Source: Amorphophallus konjac (taxonomy: Eukaryota > Streptophyta > Magnoliopsida > Alismatales > Araceae). Taken from it: a stretch of DNA of 64,000 nt. The stretch covers positions 69,959,491-70,023,490 of the forward strand of contig CM040124.1 of assembly GCA_022559845.1 (NCBI GenBank), given 5' to 3'. The notes beneath the pieces were generated by a model that saw only the letters and a list, made by a program, of their open reading frames with translations, was not told the DNA's origin and did no database searches. Position 1 is the stretch's first letter; each line of letters begins with the position of its first letter. Below, one piece after another: positions 11,400 through 21,289 of the stretch. A program made the position numbers and the translations under genes.

Positions 11400-13910
11400 A
11401 AGGCAAAATACATCAGGCCTCGGGCCCACTTTGAAGCTCGGGAGCGACGGAAGTGGGCGTGTCACCCCCAGCACCCTCGGTGACGGCCGACCCGGGCACT
11501 GACCTCGCCTGTGCGAGAACTGTCTCGGTCGCGAGCCCTCCCGAGACGTCCGGAGTTGGTAACCCCGCCGGAGGAGACCCCTCTGGATCTTCCCCGCTCG
11601 ACGTAGAGGAGCTAGAAGCCGACTCATCCGAGTCATAGCTCTGGCCCAAAGGGAACTCGATCCCGGAGTCTTGCTCGTCGGCGTAGTCCACCGCCCGACG
11701 ATAACCCTGCTTAAACCCCTTTCGGGTGCCCCGGCGAAGCGCTACCTCGTAATATGGTAGGGCGGCTCTCTCCAGGTCGGCTGAGTAGGCGTCCGAGCTC
11801 CTATATCGCTCGATCGCCTCCGCCTCGATCTGCTCTGTCCTTCCAACGAGCTCGACCCAAGCCCGCTCCGCCTCGGCCGCACGCTCCTCTGCCCCCGCCA
11901 GGCGTTCCTCTGCCTCGACCATCCCTCGCTCGGCTTCGCTCGACCGCCTCTCCGCCCGGGCTCGGTCCGCCTCGGCCACGGAACGAATGCGCTCGCTACC
12001 TCCGCCCGGTCCAGTAGCTCGGCACGTTCGAGCTCCCAGCGACCGTCCAACTCGAGGTGACGCAGACGCTCCTCTTCCAAGAGTTTGCCCTTCCTCTCGA
12101 GCGACTCTCGGGCCTTAGCCAACTGCTCAGTCAGCGCCTCAGTTTCTAGCCGGCTTGCCCGTGCTAAATCCCTGATCACGGAGAACTCCCGTCGAAGCCC
12201 CTCATGCTCCTCGCTGAGGCGGGCCAGTTTCCTCTCGCACCCCCCGAGGGCCCAGGCGAGACTCGACCGCTCTGCCTCCGTCCGGGCGTACGTCTCCGCC
12301 ATCAAGGCCGCCGACCGAGCCATGACTAGGCCGCCCTCCATGAGGACGTCGAGGACTCCGGAGGGGGAGTGGCGCTTGTCTCCCCCCCTCGTCCTTGCGG
12401 CAACCTCTCGGCAAACCCGATACAGGTTGCCCGAAACACCGAGCCTTTCCAAGGCCTCCGGCATGGAGATCTGCTCCCCACCGGACGCCCCGCCAGAAGG
12501 TTCGGCTCGAGCAACGGGCCGACCGCCCCGCGCGCCGCGGTCGGTTGGGGTTGCGACGCCTCCCCGGGCGAACCCCCAACCTCGATCGACGCCACGGTAT
12601 CGACCGCACCGGGAACTCCGAGCACTTGGGGCTGCGACGCCCTCGCAAGCGAACCCCCAAACCTATCTGTCTCGGCCCGCGCCTCGCCGCCCGAGACATC
12701 GCCGACCTCGACCGGTCTCCCGGTCTCGACGTCGGCTACTTCAGCACCGGCCCCCTCCATCCTCGGGGAGGGGAGAACCGACCCATCTCCGCCCTCTGAG
12801 GGGCCCCTGGTCTCCTCGGCCCCCTCTCGCCTGGTAGGTGGGGGAGCTGGCCCGGAAGGGTCGGCCCCATCTTGCCCCCGAGAGGGGAGCGCCGCCGAGC
12901 CAGAATCGCCCCCGGCAGCGGTAGGAAGGCCAGCCTTCTTGGCCCGTTTCTTGGCCTTCGCGGCTTCCCGCAATTTTCCCTCCATAGGATCCTTGCGCTT
13001 CGCCCCGCTTGGCCGCGAAGATCCCTCGGAGGCCACCCCCTTGCCCTTATCCCGGGCTTGGGAACGACCCGCGGGAACGACAGACTCATCAGCCGCCGAG
13101 TCATCCCCAAGATCGATGACCTCGGTGACCTCTTCCAAAGGTTCCCGCCGGATGTCTGCAATGAAGAAGAAGATTCGGATGGAAGTTGGGCATAACCTGG
13201 CACCTCCAGGATTCATCCACTGCTTCCGCCTTCACCCAGAAAAACTGCCTCTTCCACCCTTTGTGCGAAGAATCCTTCGCCGCCAGCGGAATACAACTCC
13301 GATTCCTGCAGGCCTGAATAAAGTAGAAGCCTTTCCCCGCCGACCGATGTGCCTTCAGCTCAAAGAAATAATGAAAAAGATCCAGGGACGGGGGAACCCC
13401 CTGCAGGCGGCAGAGGATCCGAAAGGCGGACAGCAGAAGATACGAGTTGGCCACCAGCTGAACAGGCGCCAACACGAGAAAATTGAGAAGCTTCAGAACA
13501 AAGGGCTCGAAGGGGAGGCAGAATCCGCTCTTCCACGCTAGGAGAAAAGTACAAATATGGCCCGTGCGGCTATCCAAGCTCGTCTCGTATGGGGCAGCGG
13601 CTACAAAGCTATATCGGAGAGGCAGGCGAAACCGATGCTCCAGTTTCTTCACATCAGCCTCCCCCAACTCGCTGCGATTGGGGACGGGCTCCAGCCTCAC
13701 CTGCTCGATTTCCGAGCGCAGATCCGCCATAGAGCTAGAAGAAGAACCTTCACGAGAGCCCGAAGACTCCGGGGGAGAAGGAAGCTGCCAGATCGCCTCC
13801 GCGGTTATACGCGCCAGCTCCTCAAATGCCGCCGCAAGAGCTTGCTCCCCCGCTGTATCTTCACGGCGCATCAAGGAGCCCCAGAAGCAAAGAAATGGAG
13901 GAAAGGCCAA
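11400..13910 (-). pseudogene. Antisense ORF of the Tat element with a Transposase_28-like domain and coiled coil
   Basis: Opposite to gag-pol, in three overlapping frames (13910-13101, 13216-12326, then 12464-11413). The N-terminal part (about residues 60-250 of the first frame) has phrases such as LPFEPFVLKLLNFLVLAP, GVPPSLDLFHYFFELK and KGWKRQFFWV. These resemble the plant family called putative gypsy type transposon (Pfam Transposase_28). A charged low-complexity linker and a long heptad-like Glu/Arg/Leu coiled coil (12330-11850) follow. Some Tat elements carry extra, often antisense, frames between pol and the 3' LTR; their role is unknown. Two frame changes, near 13150 and 12400, are either decay or introns I could not establish. 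No nucleotide-cutting motif is visible, so transposase activity should not be assumed. Confidence 0.62.
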
Positions 13911-14153
13911 AAAACCCTAGAAAGGCTGGGAGGACGAGCAGCGCCCTACGCCTATAAACCCTCGCGGGAGGCGGCGCGCCGTTCCAACCTCCGAGAAAAA
14001 GGGGGCCCCATCATTTCAAATCCGTCAGGATCATTATTACTACGGGCCTAGGCAACCACTACACGTGGCTTCATAACGCCGACAGGATTCCACCCACCCG
14101 AGCCACGCCGGTCCAAAGCCTCGAAAAACTACTCAATCGAGCCCCCTTGGCTC

Positions 14154-14173
14154 GGGAGTAGGAGGGGGACAAG
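14154..14173 (+). other. Polypurine tract of the Tat element
   Basis: A purine-rich run ending GGAGGGGGACAAG touches the first base of the 3' LTR, where plus-strand DNA synthesis is primed. 13911-14153 holds no recognisable gene. Confidence 0.8.
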
Positions 14174-14958
14174 TGGAGAGGGGGATTCCTACAGCCCACT
14201 CAAAGAGCAGACCCAACTAGGCCCAACAGGGCCCGACGAGGCAAGCTCGTCCAAGTGACAGCCCACAGGGCCCACTTGGAAAAGCCCAATAAAACAATGC
14301 TCGAGGAAACAACTCTCCTAGGCGGCCCCAAGGCTCGGAGAGCCCGAGCATCGGTCAGGTCACAGGAAGACCCACGCACGAGCTATCCCTCCGCACGAAG
14401 GAGGGAAGCGCTAGCCGGTCTGTCCGACCCATCTCCTCACCGAGCTAGGCCTATTGCCCAAGTAGGGCCGGCCCCTCTAAGCTCGGTACGACCGATAAAA
14501 TGTTTATCATTGCAGCCGTTAGAGTCCACAGCGGGCCGGGCGCCAAGAAGTCCAGGAGCTCCGGCTTCCCAGCGAGGATAACGCCCCCACGATGAGGCCA
14601 TAAAAGCCCACGACGAGGACTTAACCTCCACCGGAGACCCCTCGGCTTGCAGGACTCCAGAGGGCGGAGCACTATTTAAACCTGGGATACCCTCCGGCGA
14701 AAGGTAAATCCAAAAGGGCATTGATCCACCCCCAATTCCTGAGCACGGATCACTTCACCCCATTGGTGGAGAGGGATCTCGCGCCTTCACCTTCTCCTCC
14801 CTATCGCTGCTCCCCCCATTGCTCTACTGACTTGAGCGTCGGAGGGTTTCGCCCCAGGGAATCCCCCTGGGCCCTCTGACCCGTTTCCCTGTCTTGCAGT
14901 TCACAAACTTGGTGATTACCAGCCCGCTCAGGAACCAGCGCGAGATTTCGCCTCTTCA
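14174..14958 (+). repeat. 3' LTR of the Tat element
   Basis: 785 bases, differing from the 5' LTR by 16 substitutions and a 2-base insertion (CT near 14777) by my alignment. It ends CCTCTTCA, and the hAT tail resumes at once. Confidence 0.92.
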
Positions 14959-14963
14959 GATAC

Positions 14964-17963
14964 CAATCGCCTTCTAGTCTTTGGCTCTATTTTTTTTTCT
15001 CTTTGGGTGTGATAATGTCATTCATCTTTGAGAGGAGTCTATTTCCCCTTGGCGTGTCCCACATAAATTTGCTTCAACTGCTCAATTGTGGAGTCCTCTC
15101 GAGCAGCAGCACTAGTCCTCTCAGTTATCTCATGCATTAATGTACTTCTTCTTAACAATGGAGGTGACTTGACCATTCTAGGAGTGACTAGCCTGCTATC
15201 TGATTCTGAGTGTCTAGCTAGCTCAAACTTAGGCTATTGCTCGGTATCGTCAACAAACAAAGGCACTGGTGCTCTCTGCTGCACATTAGTCTCTTTAGCC
15301 CTCTTTGTTGGTCTTCTGAATTCTAGATCCCTTGGCTCATCTTCATCTAATATGCCCTCTACCCATGTTATATCATCAACATCAAAAACGGGCTCATCAA
15401 CCTGCTCTCATACCTCAACCCAAGACTGCAAGAGATTGTCATCATTAAATAATGCGTCCACATCAATTTCTGAAGTTGTATCCTCTGCGATGCATTTGTC
15501 CCGCAACTGTTGTCTGAACTTCATTTTCTTTATTCTCAGTCTCATGTTGTACTGGGGCAGTAAACTAATTGTTCTATCCGTTCAACCTTTAGCTGATTGC
15601 CAACCTTTGAATGTATAAGGCTGAACGTGCTCCAATTTCTTTCACATTGACTTGCTGATGTTGTTTGACTGAGCACCCTAATTGTAATGAAAGTCAATGC
15701 ATTACTGCCCAAATCTCGGTTGTTCACCATTATCCACCAGTCAGTTGTTCCACTAATCATAAACAAATAAATGTAAGATGTAAATAAAGATCAATTCTCC
15801 ATGATGAACTAATACATATTGACTCAATTTAAGCACAAAGATTTAGTATACCTAGACTCACTCTTCCCACAGCGTATTACAATTGGGAGTCAAAATATGT
15901 CCTAGTCCTCATTCTATAATTGTTCATCTATAAGGATAAAGTAATAGATTAATATAACTACTTAAGTAAATTCTTTACGTCTTATTGATAAAATTAATAA
16001 AGGCCAACCTCTATTTCGACCTGAAGTCTCTTTACTGGTGTCCTCGATAAACGACCAATGACTTTTAAAGTGCCTTGAAGCACCTCGCCATCAACATTTG
16101 CATTAGCATTATACATAAATCGAGGGTTTAAGAAATAACCTGCATTTGTGTATAGTTAATTAAATGCTAGATATAAATTAACCTAAAAGATAATGAACTT
16201 TGTATCGATACAATTAATCACTCACCAGTTGCATACAAGTCATGGTGTAATGTGTTGTCCTATCTGTGGTCAATAATTTTTCACCACTTTTCATATTCTC
16301 TAGGAAGGGATTTCTGCAAGTCTAATTTGGCACGGTCCATGACCTCATACAGATATCTCATTCATTCTTCTCATCGTCATCCACCATTCTTAGGACCTTC
16401 ATGAGGGGTGTGACTACTTTCATGTACCGTGAGACCCTGGCCCAGAATTTGTTATCTTTCACGATGTGGCAGACATCCAAATAATCCATCTGAGCATCAG
16501 TATTAGATTTGTCTATGTATTCTCGCAAGGCATTGTGGTACATGAAAGTTTTGAGCTCATTCTTAAACCTGTGTAAAGACTCCAAAGAAATGAAATTCGA
16601 ATCAAATATGAATGATATCTATAAGGATAAAGTAGAAAGAATTGAGTTCATTCTTATACCTATGCAAAGACTCCAAAGAAATGAAATTCAAAGCAAACAT
16701 GGTTGGCCCTACACGAATGATATCTCGCCCCCCACTTGCATGCTCTCTAAACATGTTCAATATCCTAAGATGGCCATAAATATACTGGGTGATTTTTTAT
16801 GCCCTCTCAATTGTCTTATTCACATTATTTTCCTTCCCAATGTCATCAAGTATCAAATCCAGACAATATGATGCACATGGGAGTCAATATAAATGTCTGC
16901 GCTTTTGGCTTTTGCATCAACTTCTTCCCTGCAACCTTATAACTGGCTTCATTATCAGTGACTATTTGCATAACATTGTCCTCTCCAATTTGGTCTACCA
17001 TCTTATCCATCAAATGAAACAAATAACTTGCATTCTTTTCATAATTTGATGCATCAATTAATTTCATAAATATTGTACCTTTGATGCAATAAACTAAAAA
17101 GTTGATCATGGACTTCTTCGTGGTACCAGTCCAGCCATCACACATAATGGTGCATCCTCTCTCCATCCAGATATGCTAGAAACTTTCAACCCACTGATAG
17201 AGCTCCTCAACCTCTCCCTCAAGATCACGCCCGTATATGTCTCAACATGACGGGACCTTCAAGTCAAAGTCAGCATTTGCTATGGCATCTAGCATAGGTT
17301 AAAAATATTCTGATTCAGCTACATGTGCAGGGACACCTGGATGGAAAAATCATTTGCAAATACTTTTAAATGCATGCCCTGTAACTTCAGCTGATTTTTT
17401 GACCCCTCTCAATACTTGCTTGATTTTTGGTTATGTAGCACTTTGCCTTCTGTGCAGATAGCTGTCCATGAGGTCTCCTCTCTACAGCGCTGCACCAGTG
17501 TCAAGATGTCGTGCAGCTCGTGCTACACCAACTGTACTGGAGTATGTCCCTGAACCTATCAGTGATTTTCCTTTCCTTTGAGCAAGTTGTTCACGCTCTA
17601 TTGCTTCAGTCAGCTCTGGCTGAATCCTCAGTGCCTTCCTCCTCATCATCATCCCTCCTTCCCTTTTTGCCCGAAATCTCCTCAGCAATTTCAGCCTAAT
17701 CTTCAGCCCTTTGTTGCATCCTCTTTTTTGCCCAGAAGGCACTAGCGCATTTCTTCTCGGATCTCTCGGGGACATTTGTCACATTATTTGACCTCTTCTC
17801 TTATCCCTACCAAATGTTGCTTTCCTCTAGTAATTTCGTCATGTATCTCCTTACCACAATAATTACATTTCATTTTTCTTCTTCCAGCATCAACTAAAGA
17901 GAGGTGGGCCCACCCCGGATCGTCCTGCCCTTGCTGCTCCTGACCTTGTTCAAGTCTAGACAT
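14964..17963 (-). pseudogene. hAT transposase, broken
   Basis: The probable start is the ATG at 17963-17961. Domains on the - strand, in order: a BED-type zinc finger start with CNYCGKEI and KQHL (17963-17820); a linker (17775-17482); a DUF659-type core with CDGWT, NFLVYC and VTDNEASYK (17166-16846); a middle segment with FWARV and PLMKVLRMVD (16585-16358); and a C-terminal dimerisation domain with ALTFITIRVLSQTTSAS and CERNWSTF (15766-15545). The acidic tail runs on in another frame to 14964 and beyond the gypsy insertion to 3320. Several frame changes and stops separate the pieces. The BED finger appears to lack its last metal ligand. The protein would bind the element ends and cut and paste it. 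15770-16357 is poorly conserved between domains. Confidence 0.82.
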
Positions 17964-19048
17964 GATGCTGCATTAAGACAGTCAAAGACAAATGGTTGTA
18001 AGTACAATGAAAAAAACACAATGAAGCATAATTGAGTTTCAAATTATGCTGAATTGAGATAATTAATCAAAAGCCTCAATTTTTAACAGCTAATTAAGGT
18101 AACCTTTAGTGATTCAACCTAATCACCCTTCATTAAATGCAATTAGCATTATGCTCCCACCCTAAATTAATAAATGAAGTTTAATTGAGCTTCTATTGAC
18201 CCTAACTTAACCTAATTTAACAAAAACTCCAAATTTAAATGACTAATTAAGGTTTAATTTACAGATTTACCATAATCACCCTTCATTAAATATAATTAGC
18301 AGCATGCTCCCGCCCTAACATATTCAATGAAACTTAATTGAACTTCAATTGACACTAAATTAACCTAATCTAACAAAAGCCAAAAATTTAAATATCTAAT
18401 TAGGTCTAATTTGGAGAATTACCCTAATTACTCGGCATGTAAAACAATTAACAGTATGCTCTCACCCTAAAATATTCAATGAAGCTTAATTGAGCTTTAA
18501 TTGACGCTAAATTAACCTAATTAGACAAAAGCCCCAAATGAAAATTGTTAATTAGGTCCTAATGTGGATATTTACTCTAATTACCCGACATCTAATATAA
18601 TTAGCAGTATGCTCCTGCACGAAAACATTTAACGAACTTTAATTAGGCTTCGAATCATGCTAAACTTATCTAATTAGACAAAAGTCCCAAATTTAGATTG
18701 CTAATTAGGCCCTAATTTGAAGATTCATATTTAACATATGAAAATTAATATATTAAAGAGAACCTTACCTACAACAAAAAAATTATCAAACCAAGAAAAA
18801 AAAACAAAAGCTTAAAAGATCTTTGAGGAATCTACGCACTCGACACAACAAGAAACGGCGACGATTGGGGCTACACGTTGTAAACAGCAAGAAACGACGA
18901 CGGCGATGGCGGCAACGACAGCAGTAAACCCCTCCGCCTGGAAGCTCCTCCACCTACACTCTTGCACCTGCAAGGCTGAAACCCCTCAGATCTGAGAATC
19001 TGAGGAGAGGACAGAACTGAACTCCCCTTAAGAGGGGAGTTCGCGCCC
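17964..19048 (-). repeat. hAT 5' region with tandem repeats of about 153 bases
   Basis: Upstream of the transposase start, about 18050-18730, the AT-rich sequence repeats at close to 153 bases. The ATGCTCC/ATGCTCT word falls at 18151, 18304, 18456 and 18609. There are about four and a half drifting copies, rich in CTAATTA and TTAATTG. 18780-19020 holds a short GC-richer leader. The repeats sit where the promoter would be, so they may carry control sites or transposase binding sites; that is inference. Confidence 0.7.
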
Positions 19049-19218
19049 GGTTTCGGCCGAAACCGGCGAGTTTCGGGCTAAAATGGGCGAGTTTTCGCCC
19101 AAAACTAATAAAAAACTATGTTTTTTAAGGTTCGGACCTGCTACAGTGAGCAGGTCCGTGTAACAAGTACAAAATCATGTCGGTTCGATCCGAAATCGTG
19201 TCGGTTCGGTCCGAAACC
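19049..19218. repeat. hAT right subterminal palindromic repeats
   Basis: GGTTTCGGCCGAAACC, a perfect 16-base palindrome, lies at 19049-19064. Drifting TCGGTTCGRTCCGAAAYCGTG words follow up to the inferred element end. The same vocabulary fills the left end (2780-2860) and the MITE at 6111-6414. Confidence 0.65.
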
Positions 19219-19226
19219 GTGTGGTG

Positions 19227-19640
19227 GGACAAATGACATATCCACAAGGATCAGATAGTCAGAATTGATTGTCTATCATGATTTGGGAGTTAAGAGTCGA
19301 AATTTTAGCTAGTTAACCTTTGTGGTTTATATCCAGAGAGTTAGACTCGAGTCGGCTGACCTTTGTGGTTTTATAGCCATGGGAAAATATAGTTTTGACT
19401 GACCTTCGTGGTTTTGAGCCAAGAGATATTGGGTTTGAATTTGGATTTTGAAATTTTGAGACTGACCTTGATGGTTTAAAAGCCAAAAGTTTAGATTGTT
19501 GCCTGACCTCAATGGTTTGTAGCCAAAAATGAAATTTGTGTTGGCTAACTTTCATGGTTTGACGCCGACGGTTTGGGATTTGAAATTTGAGATGTCCGAC
19601 CTCCGTCATTTGAAACTGAAGGTTTGGAATTCTGGGAATT
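19227..19640. repeat. GACCTTYRTGGTTT-type repeats, continuation of 2160-2740
   Basis: About six drifting units with CTGACCTTTGTGGTTT and a following AGCC. This is the sequence interrupted by the hAT element. No gene. Confidence 0.65.
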
Positions 19641-21284
19641 TGGGGTGATCTTTTGAATTGACAGTCCAACAAGGACATGTAAGCCAAGCCAAGACTATAA
19701 GTATAATTTACTGGAATTGACAGCCCAAAGAGGACATCAAAATTAAACCCAAAAGTTGAGATTTGGTAGAATTGACAGCCCAAAAGAACATGTAGGTCAA
19801 GACCAATGGTTGAAACACAAGTAGGGTTGACGGTCCAAAAAGAGATATATAAGTCAACACTGCAAGTGAAATTTAGTGGCATTGACGTCCCAAAAAGAAC
19901 ATATAGGTCAAAATAGGAAGTGAAAACATAAGTAGGGTTGACAGTCCAAAACGGACATGTAAGTCAACACTACAAGAGAAATTTAATGGAATTGGCAGCC
20001 CAAAAAGAACATATAGGTCAAAACCAGAAGTTAAAATATAAGGGATTGACGGTCTAAGAAGGACATGTAGGCCAATAGTACAAAGAAATTTAATGGAATT
20101 GACAGCCCAAAATGGACAAATAAGTTAAAATTAAAAGTTGAGATTCAGTGGAATTGACGGCCCAAAAAAGACATATAAGTCAAAACCAAAAGTGAATTAG
20201 TGGAATTGATGACCCAAAAAGGACATGCATGTCAAAACCAAAAATTGAAATACATGTAGGGTTGACGGCCCAATAAGAACATGTAGGCCAACACTACAAG
20301 TGAAATTTAATAGAATTGACGGCTTAAAAATGACATAGTAGTCAAAACCAGATGTTGAAATATGGGTAGAGTTCGCAGCCCAAAAGGATATGTAGTCCAA
20401 CGCTACAAGTGAAACTTAGTGGGATCAACGATCTAAAAATGACATAATAGTCAAAACCAAAAGTTGAAATATGAGTAGGGTTGACTATCCAAAAGGACAT
20501 ATAAGCCAACGTTACAAGTGAAATTTAGTGAAATTGAAGGCCTAAAAAGGACATAGTAGTCAAATCCCAAAAGTTTAAATATGGGTAGGGTTGACTGCCC
20601 AAGAAGACATGTAGGCCAACGCTACAAGTGAAATTTAGTGGAATTGACAGCCTAAAAAGGAAATAGTAATCAAAACCAGAAGTTGAAATATGGGTAGAGT
20701 TGACTGCCCAAAAGGACACGTAGGCCAACGCTGCAAGTGAAATTTAGTGGAATTGACAGCCTAAAAAGAACATAATAGTCAAATCTCAAAGTTAAAATAT
20801 GGGTAGGGTTGACTGCCCAAAAAGACATGTAAGTCAATGCTACAAGTGAAACTTAGTGGAATTGACAGCTTAAAAAGGACATAGTAGTCAAATCCCAAAG
20901 TTGAAATATGGGTAGGGTTGGCTACCCAAAAGGACATGTAGGCCAACGCTACAGGTGAAATTTAGTGGAATTGAGGGTCTAAAAAGGACATAGTAGTCAA
21001 AACCAAAAGTTGAAATATGGGTACGGTTGGCTGCCCAAAAAGACATATAGGTCAATGCTACAAGTGAAATTTAGTGGAATTGACGGCCTAAAAAAGACAA
21101 GTAGTCAAAATCAGAGGTTGAAATATGGTGGAATTGACGGTCCAAAATGGACTTGTAAGTCAAATCCAGAAATTGAGATTTAGTAGAATTGACAGTCCAG
21201 AACGGACTTGCAAGTTAAATCCAGAAGTTGAGATTTGGAATTGCGATTGTTTGCTCGGATGAGACAAAACCATAGGAATAGAGA
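19640..21284. repeat. Satellite-like array, 109-base dimeric period
   Basis: Alternating half-units of about 54-55 bases: one with GTGGAATTGACAGCC and GACATAGTAGTCAAA, the other with GTAGGGTTGACTGCC and GACATGTAGGCCAACG. The word ATGGGTAGGG or a close variant begins at 20581, 20690, 20799, 20908 and 21017, a regular 109-base period. Single-base drift between copies is moderate. 20008-21284 is present again in inverted orientation at 41551-42812. No gene. Confidence 0.88.
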
Positions 21285-21289
21285 CGTCC

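Larger units (their letters stand above)
3635..14958 (+). mobile_element. Ty3/gypsy LTR retrotransposon, Tat lineage, nearly complete
   Basis: Two LTRs (3635-4417 and 14174-14958) begin TGGAGAGGGGG and end CGCCTCTTCA. My alignment finds 16 substitutions and one 2-base indel, about 2 percent. Flanking 5-mers are GAAAC (3630-3634) and GATAC (14959-14963), a target duplication with one change. A TGGCGCC primer site follows the 5' LTR and a purine tract precedes the 3' LTR. Internal order is gag, protease, RT, degenerate RNase H, a second archaeal-type RNase H and integrase, then a long 3' region with an antisense reading frame. The dual RNase H and antisense frame point to the Tat group (Retand/RIRE2-like). 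Stops and frameshifts make it non-autonomous now. Confidence 0.9.
2763..19218 (-). mobile_element. hAT DNA transposon carrying a nested gypsy element
   Basis: The left end starts CAAGGGTGGCAATGG, a hAT-like terminus. The 8 bases before it (2755-2762, GTGTGGTG) recur at 19219-19226, the expected hAT target duplication length, and both flanks belong to the same repeat tract. Pieces of a hAT transposase lie inside on the - strand. Removing the gypsy element at 3635-14958 leaves about 5.1 kb, a normal size for an autonomous hAT. The subterminal parts on both sides carry GGTTTCGGCCGAAACC-type palindromes (about 2780-2860 and 19049-19064). The right terminal inverted repeat is not visible, so that end is eroded or the boundary is slightly off. 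The transposase is broken and the copy is presumably dead. Confidence 0.75.

Noticed and set aside
12369..13541. 390-codon + strand frame in the Tat 3' region
   Set aside because: Shadow of the antisense coiled-coil frame in GC-rich DNA; Pro/Arg/Ser-rich with no domain.
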